A DNA stretch of 37,840 nucleotides from Myxococcales bacterium (lineage in GTDB: Bacteria > Myxococcota > Polyangia > Nannocystales > Nannocystaceae), in the NCBI GenBank assembly GCA_016793465.1, contig JAEUJW010000026.1:1-37840 (forward strand). Direction: 5' to 3'. The notes below the pieces were generated by a model, which was given only the letters and a program-made list of their open reading frames with translations, was not told where the DNA came from and made no database searches. Positions 33,586 through 37,840 of this stretch are shown piece by piece (the first letter of the stretch is position 1; every line of letters starts with the position of its first letter). A program made the position numbers and the translations under genes.

Positions 33586-34557
33586 CTACTTCGACGGGCC
33601 GAGCCGCTCCGCCGTCGCGCGCACGAACGCCTGCGCCTCGCGCAGGCTCGCCAGCAACGCGGGGTCGCGGGGGTCCGGCGTCAGCCGGAGCTGCGTCAGG
33701 CGGACCAGCGTCATCGTCTCGCCGGGCTTACCCTTGGTCGCCTCGACCCCGAGCGCCGGGAACTGCCCGGCCGCCGCTATCGCCGCGTCGACCGCGGCCC
33801 GCCGCGCAGCCGACCGCAGCTGCTTCGCCATGTCGTCGACCCACAGCTTGACGCACGATGAGCGTTCCTCGAGCTGCAGGTAGACGCCGCCGACCCGCGC
33901 CGGGATCCCCTCCCACGCGCACGCGACGAACCCTCCGGCCGCGTTCGGCACGTATTCGACCGTCGCGCCGAGCCCGGGGTCGACCGCCTGGCGCAACGCG
34001 TCGAAATACCCGAAGTAGTCGTGATACCCGAACTCGAGGATCGGCTTCCCCGCGAACCGCCGTGTTCGCATGGTCAGCCCATCGACTAGCCGGGCGTAGG
34101 CCTCGCCGAGCTGGCGCGACTCGGGTGGCACGCCAACGACCGCCGCCCGCACCGCCGCCACGAGCGCGTCGCCCTCGATCATCGCCGGCCGCGGCCGATC
34201 GCCGAGCAACCACGCCCACCCGTTCCAGCGCGTCCCACGGGCGATCGCAGTGGTCCCGATCAGCACGTACACCGGCGATGCGCCCGCACTCACCAGCGGG
34301 TGGGTCAATTGCTGCTGGACCTGCGAACGCGACAGGACGCTGTCGACCTTGAGCTCGAGCAGGAAACGCCGATCTACCGTCTCGACCATTAGATCGAACG
34401 CCCCGCCGTCGGGCTCCCACGTCACCGCTGTCACTGGGCCCGCCTCGCCCGTCAGCTCCCGCAGCAGCGGCGTCCGCTCGAACAACACGGTCAGCGCCGC
34501 CTGGTGCATCCGCTCCGACTCGGGCTTGACGTTGAACAGCAGGTCGAGCACGTCCAT
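33586..34557 (-). CDS. PD-(D/E)XK nuclease family protein
   Basis: A 323-aa protein starting at ATG 34557. The N-terminal part (MDVLDLLFNVKPESERMHQA) leads into a nuclease core: D55 in GGAFDLMVET, then E68-x-K70 in FLLELKVDSV, and a Gln-rich helix QVQQQL. This is the D-ExK-Q pattern of restriction-type endonucleases, so DNA cleavage is plausible. The middle (KPILEFGYHDYFGYFDAL) and C-terminal parts (a second beta-rich domain, then ATKGKPGETMTLVRLTQLRL) are of unknown role. It precedes the EAD-SAVED gene on the same strand, so the pair is probably an operon and this may be the killing or DNA-degrading effector of the CBASS unit. It could also be an independent restriction-like gene. Confidence 0.75.
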   Translation of the reverse strand: MDVLDLLFNVKPESERMHQAALTVLFERTPLLRELTGEAGPVTAVTWEPDGGAFDLMVETVDRRFLLELKVDSVLSRSQVQQQLTHPLVSAGASPVYVLIGTTAIARGTRWNGWAWLLGDRPRPAMIEGDALVAAVRAAVVGVPPESRQLGEAYARLVDGLTMRTRRFAGKPILEFGYHDYFGYFDALRQAVDPGLGATVEYVPNAAGGFVACAWEGIPARVGGVYLQLEERSSCVKLWVDDMAKQLRSAARRAAVDAAIAAAGQFPALGVEATKGKPGETMTLVRLTQLRLTPDPRDPALLASLREAQAFVRATAERLGPSK

Positions 34558-34656
34558 CGTCCGATGGTCGCCACTAGCCAGTGATCAGACAAGAGGTGGC
34601 GCTCGGGTATTCGTCAGCGAGGGACCCCAAGGCGAGGGCTGGCGCGATACCAGTAT

Positions 34657-34693
34657 GTTGGCGCGCGGTGCGGTGGGGCCGATGCGCGCCAAC
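34657..34693 (-). terminator. Perfect 10-bp inverted repeat before the nuclease gene
   Basis: GTTGGCGCGC (34657-34666) pairs perfectly with GCGCGCCAAC (34684-34693) around a 17-base loop. It lies in the 205-nt gap after the stop of the coiled-coil gene and before the nuclease gene, so it may end the former transcript. No T-run follows, and a regulator-binding site is possible. Confidence 0.45.
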
Positions 34694-34762
34694 TCTCGGC
34701 GCCATCGCCAACGGCAACGATGCGACCTGTAGGGCGGTCGGGTCGGCCGCCGGGCGGCGTAG

Positions 34763-36292
34763 TTAGTCATCGCCTTCCACCGGCGGCCCCGCCTGAGCTT
34801 CCCGAACGGCCTGCATGGCATGCTCACGCGCAAGCGCGACAGATAGCAGCCCAGACGCTCCCGCTTTCCGAGACGCGACTTCGGCGTTCGCCGCGGCGAG
34901 TTCGATCTCCTGCGCGTCCTTCGCCTTCTGGAGGGCGCGAACGAGCTCACGTTTCCGGTTGAGCAGCTCAGTCAGGCGTTCGGCCTCCCGTCGAACCTCC
35001 GCCAGTTCGGCCTGCACCCGGGTCAGCTGCTCGACGTCGGCCGCGGCCCACGTCGGGCCCGCCGCCGGGTCATTGCAACGGGTGCGGAGGGTGTCGCGTT
35101 CGGACCGTAGCTCCGCGTTCTCCACCCGCAGCGCATCCGCGACTGCGTCGGCCCGACGCCGGGCGTCCTCCGCCTCTGCGAGCAGGTCATGGTCCGGATG
35201 AAGCCCCGTCGCGACGGCGGCGCGCCGCATCCGCACGGTCTGAAAACCGGTGATCGTCGCACGCAGCACGTCGAGCGGCTTGATCACCCGGGGCGCTGCC
35301 TCGGTCGGCCCCCGCGCCGCCTCGAGCGGGCGGCGAAGCTCCGCCACCTCGTCGCGTAACTGCTCGCTTGTGAGCCTCTCGGCCGCCAGCATCCGCGCCA
35401 TCAACTCGTGTTCGGAGACCCGCTGCTGCGCCATGGCCTCGGCCAGGGCCAGCGCACCCGACATCCGCTCGCACTGGGCGCGAACTCCGGCGATCTCTGC
35501 GGTCAGACCGTCCATTCGCGCCTGAGACTGTTGCAGCCGCACGGCGTCGTGCGCAGCGTTCCTGGATGCTTGCCGCAACTGCTCGGTGACCGCGGCCAGT
35601 TCGCCGGCCAGGCGGTCCCGCTCCGCAGCCGCCGCAGCCACGACCCGCTGCTCCCGCACGACCACGCCAGCAAGTTCGGCGGCCAGTCGGTCGTGGTCCT
35701 CGCGGGCCTCGATCAGCAGGGTCTGCAGCCGACCGTTCTCGGTAGCCATGATCGCCAGATCCGCGACGAGGCGGTCCCGTTCGTCCCGGATCCGCGCCGA
35801 ACGCAGCGGCGGGCCCGCGGGCGCGGGCGCCTGGATCCCGATCAGGTGCGCGGGCGTGCGTTTCCGGATCGCCGTCAGGAGCGGTGAGCCCGAGTCCCAC
35901 ACACGCGCGAGCCAGAGCGCCCACTGCCGCGCGCTCCGGGCCCGCAGGAGCGGGGAGACCCTGGCCACCAGGCCGAGCACCAGCGGCACCAGCCGGGGGC
36001 TCGGCATCGCCGCGAAGAGCCCATACCCGACGAAGAACTCGAACAGCTTGGGACCGGTTGTGAGCAGGTCCGGCAACCGGCGCCCGCACGCTTCCGGCAG
36101 CACGGCCAGGAAGTCCGCCGCCCACCGTACGCCCGGCTCACCCGGCGGAAGCTCCGTCGTCGCATGCCGGCAGTGCGCCGCGAGCAACACGCCGAGGTCA
36201 TCCGGGGACATCACCGGGCGTCCCGCGACACCCGAGCGTCCGCCGGGTGTCGCCCGGGGCCGTCGCCCCGCGTCGCCCTGGTTATCGGACAC
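34763..36292 (-). CDS. Long coiled-coil protein
   Basis: A 509-aa protein of unknown function. GTG 36292 has GGAGG 8 nt upstream; ATG 36211 (MSPDDLGVLLAAHC) is an alternative. Residues about 28-165 form a compact helical domain (LPDLLTTGPKLFEFFVGYGLF; ARSARQWALWLARVW). Residues about 170-350 and 375-490 are coiled coil, rich in Ala, Glu, Arg and Leu with heptads (RDERDRLVADLAIMATENGR), broken by a Pro-containing joint (ARGPTEAAPRVIKPLDV). No ATPase or SMC head is present. Such proteins may tether DNA or act as scaffolds. It is divergent from the gene at 36897 across tandem repeats. Whether it belongs to the defence set is unclear. Confidence 0.75.
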   Translation of the reverse strand: MSDNQGDAGRRPRATPGGRSGVAGRPVMSPDDLGVLLAAHCRHATTELPPGEPGVRWAADFLAVLPEACGRRLPDLLTTGPKLFEFFVGYGLFAAMPSPRLVPLVLGLVARVSPLLRARSARQWALWLARVWDSGSPLLTAIRKRTPAHLIGIQAPAPAGPPLRSARIRDERDRLVADLAIMATENGRLQTLLIEAREDHDRLAAELAGVVVREQRVVAAAAAERDRLAGELAAVTEQLRQASRNAAHDAVRLQQSQARMDGLTAEIAGVRAQCERMSGALALAEAMAQQRVSEHELMARMLAAERLTSEQLRDEVAELRRPLEAARGPTEAAPRVIKPLDVLRATITGFQTVRMRRAAVATGLHPDHDLLAEAEDARRRADAVADALRVENAELRSERDTLRTRCNDPAAGPTWAAADVEQLTRVQAELAEVRREAERLTELLNRKRELVRALQKAKDAQEIELAAANAEVASRKAGASGLLSVALAREHAMQAVREAQAGPPVEGDD

Positions 36293-36353
36293 GGCCCCGT
36301 CCTCCGTCAGCGTCGCCCCGCCGACCGGACACCGCCCCGTCCCGTCCCCGGTT

Positions 36354-36505
36354 TATGCGACACGGATGGGACACGAGCCCCGTCCCCCGGATTACGCGAC
36401 ACGGAGGGGACACGAGCCCCGCCCTCGTCCCCGGGACTATGCGACACGGATGGGACACGAGCCCCGCCCCCCCAGGATTATGCGACACGGATAGGACACG
36501 AGCCC
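36354..36505. repeat. Four ~40-bp direct repeats with paired GACACG boxes
   Basis: Units begin at 36354, 36393, 36438 and 36479, each starting TA(T/C)GCGACACGGA and running through GGACACGAGCCC. Within each unit GACACG occurs twice, 11 bp apart (36359-36364 and 36370-36375 in the first). Degenerate copies appear near 36282 and 36513. Eight boxes phased to the helix suggest binding sites for a protein, like iterons or operator arrays. The spacing varies (39, 45, 41), and there are no unique spacers as in CRISPR. Confidence 0.7.
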
Positions 36506-36769
36506 AACCAGCGCAGGCGACACGGCTTCCTCCACGACCCCCAGACGATCGGACATGGCGTCCCTCCCGCAATTCAACCTCCCCATCATCCACCCCCTCA
36601 TCCGTCAGCACAACCCTGCGCGACCCACCAGCCGACCTGCATCCGACGCACCCCGTCATCCGCCACGCAATCCACCATGCACGCCGTCGCGCTCCTTCTC
36701 GCAACCGCTCATGGAGTCTGGATCGAGCACGTCTGCGCACGTCCACTCGGCGCGCGGCACCCCGTCTTG

Positions 36770-36801
36770 TGCCGGCACTTTGGGCCCACTTTGCCGGCAC
36801 T
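36770..36801. repeat. TGCCGGCACT direct repeat, 22 bp apart
   Basis: TGCCGGCACT occurs at 36770-36779 and 36792-36801, separated by TTGGGCCCACTT. The repeated CACTTTG-type pattern resembles the multiple terminal repeats of IS21-family elements, but no transposase gene or second end is present. Confidence 0.3.
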
Positions 36802-36896
36802 CGACACGAACTGTTGAGCGACTCGGCGACGACTCGGCCCGGTCTCGCAGGCAGCCGGCTCTTGCGGCCGTTCGTGATCCGTGTTCAGGATCGCTC

Positions 36897-37511
36897 GTGC
36901 ACGTCGTCGATTTCGCCCGCTACCGCATGCGCCTCAGCCTCGAGTGTCCTCTCGTCGGCGCCGAGGTGCGGACACGCCGGGCGTTTGACGTCTACTCCGC
37001 CGAGTTGGTCCGCGACGACGAGACGATCTGTGCCACCGCCGAGGTGTACTTCGTCCGCGTCGATGACCCCGCCGTCGATCATGTGCTCGCCGCGATGGCC
37101 CTCAGCAGTGAGTTCCTCGTGAAGGTCTGCCGCGAGGCGCTCGACCGTCGCGGCTTCTTGCGTGAGCACGTCGAGCAGGTGTTCGCGGACGCGTTGACCG
37201 AGGTCTTCGTCCTCGATCGAATCCAGGTCGTCAACCCCGACGCCGACAAGCCTGTCCTTCGAGGCCTGTTCACCCAGGCGATCTTCAGCACCCTCTCGCG
37301 CGGCATGGACATCTTGTTCGTCAGCGCCGCGCCAGGCGAGCTGCCGTTCTGGCGTGACACGATCGGCGCTCGGCCGTTCGGCGACTTCGTCGTCGCGTCC
37401 GGCGCGCGTCGACTGCCGACCTACCTCAGCCCGCCTCGGCCACCGCGGAGGGCCGGTCGGTCATCATCACCGCCGCGGCTCCGTGTTCTCGGCAAGCCGG
37501 AGTCCAACTGA
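36897..37511 (+). CDS. Unknown protein, possibly GNAT-like fold
   Basis: A 204-aa protein. GTG 36897 has AGGA 6 nt upstream, and codon character improves sharply there; the frame is open further upstream but unlike coding sequence. The layout is suggestive of a GNAT acyltransferase: a first strand (YRMRLSLECPL), a strand pair (YSAELVRDDETICATAEVYFVRV), then VFVLDRIQVVNPDADKPVLRGLFTQAI (strand, loop, helix), DILFVSAAP (strand) and FWRDTIGARPFGD, like the closing helix and strand of that family. The usual acetyl-CoA loop (Q/R-x-x-G-x-G/A) is not clear, so activity is doubtful. The tail is Pro/Arg-rich. It diverges from the coiled-coil gene across the tandem repeats and may be controlled by them. 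Confidence 0.55.
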   Translation: MHVVDFARYRMRLSLECPLVGAEVRTRRAFDVYSAELVRDDETICATAEVYFVRVDDPAVDHVLAAMALSSEFLVKVCREALDRRGFLREHVEQVFADALTEVFVLDRIQVVNPDADKPVLRGLFTQAIFSTLSRGMDILFVSAAPGELPFWRDTIGARPFGDFVVASGARRLPTYLSPPRPPRRAGRSSSPPRLRVLGKPESN

Positions 37512-37840
37512 CCAACGAGACCACCGTGACGAACCCCACCGAGCGATCCTCTACCTGTCTGAAAAGACAGACCGCGCGCCGCGGCGCTCTCGGATTGCCG
37601 GGCGCTGGTGGGGTCTCGCCGACCTCGACCGGCCGTCTGGCCTGGGGACCCATGCCTGATGGCCGGTCTCCACAGGAGACCAGGGCCTGGTTGAGCAGAC
37701 GCCGGCTTGCGCGGGGACGCGATCTCCCCGCTCGGCTCAACTTTGGTTCAGATCTGGTTCATTTTTCCGGTGCGGCGGATCAAAGTGCCGTATTCGTAGG
37801 AATTGGGCCGTTTTGAGGGCCCTATAGCCGACGTCGACAA
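37512..37840. other. Right-end intergenic stretch with hairpins
   Basis: No gene is supported here. Apart from the GAAA-loop hairpin, GGTCTCC (37665-37671) pairs with GGAGACC (37675-37681), CCAGG-G-CCTGG lies at 37680-37690, and TGGTTCA occurs twice around 37744-37761. The window ends before any further gene begins. Confidence 0.4.
37555..37570 (+). terminator. Hairpin with GAAA loop after the last gene
   Basis: CTGTCT (37555-37560) pairs with AGACAG (37565-37570) around a stable GAAA tetraloop, 44 nt past the stop of the preceding gene. No T-run follows, so termination is only possible, not shown. Confidence 0.35.

Larger units (their letters stand above)
36293..36896. other. Repeat-bearing intergenic region
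   Basis: These 604 bases lie between divergent genes. They contain the ~40-bp tandem repeats (36354-36505) and a TGCCGGCACT direct repeat (36770-36801). Open frames here, including a 46-aa frame from ATG 36677 with a hydrophobic start, lack a ribosome site and normal codon character, so I do not call them genes. Confidence 0.5.

Noticed and set aside
36354..36505. CRISPR array
   Set aside because: The units are nearly continuous, spacing is irregular, there are no unique spacers and no cas genes are nearby.
36555..36896. N-terminal extension of the last gene
   Set aside because: The upstream frame has Ser/Pro/Arg-rich non-coding character, and GTG 36897 has its own ribosome site.
37500..37840. 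tRNA gene or attachment site at the right end
   Set aside because: TGGTTCA repeats recall a T-arm, but no cloverleaf can be formed and no matching repeat is present near the integrase.

Overview
This window is about 70% GC and is probably from a deltaproteobacterium of the myxobacterial type, most likely near Nannocystis or Plesiocystis. The basis is a gene block (4193-8689) with a membrane Ser/Thr kinase, two Ser/Thr-rich lipoproteins and Myxococcus-type cysteine-rich repeats. Taxonomy is inferred from gene style only. The rest reads as a defence island with a tyrosine recombinase at its left edge.

Left part (1-8700): a P4-type integrase (25-1287), a coiled-coil protein with a C-terminal SEC-C zinc motif (1754-2989), and a two-gene mini-operon on the minus strand (3631-3174). 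The mini-operon diverges from a MerR-like regulator (3747-4031) across a tract of 10-bp tandem repeats. The kinase/lipoprotein block follows.

Middle (8741-29211, all minus strand): a complete type 2 (Pgl-type) BREX operon. In transcription order it has an unrecognised 255-aa gene, pglW (NERD plus pseudokinase plus kinase), pglX (DNA methyltransferase), pglY (large ATPase), pglZ (alkaline-phosphatase fold), brxD (ATPase), an extra gene, and brxHI (Lhr-like helicase). Genes overlap or are 1-16 nt apart, except for a 75-nt gap before the extra gene. That gene (12051-10825) encodes four winged-helix repeats followed by a death-like effector-associated domain (EAD).

Right part (29687-34557): diverging from the BREX operon is a CBASS pair, a CD-NTase ending in Gly and a full E2-E1 Cap2, with no JAB-family Cap3. 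Facing it on the minus strand, 8 nt away, are a PD-(D/E)XK nuclease gene and an EAD-SAVED protein. The SAVED domain should read the CD-NTase second messenger. Its N-terminal EAD aligns without gaps to the EAD of the extra BREX gene (19 identities over 66 positions by hand). My main proposal is that BREX and CBASS here form one connected system, with EAD-EAD contact bringing the SAVED sensor, and perhaps the nuclease, to the BREX machinery or the reverse.

Far right (34763-37840): a long coiled-coil protein and a possibly GNAT-like protein diverge around four ~40-bp tandem repeats. The last 330 bp contain hairpins but no gene I can support. No tRNA, rRNA or CRISPR array was seen.
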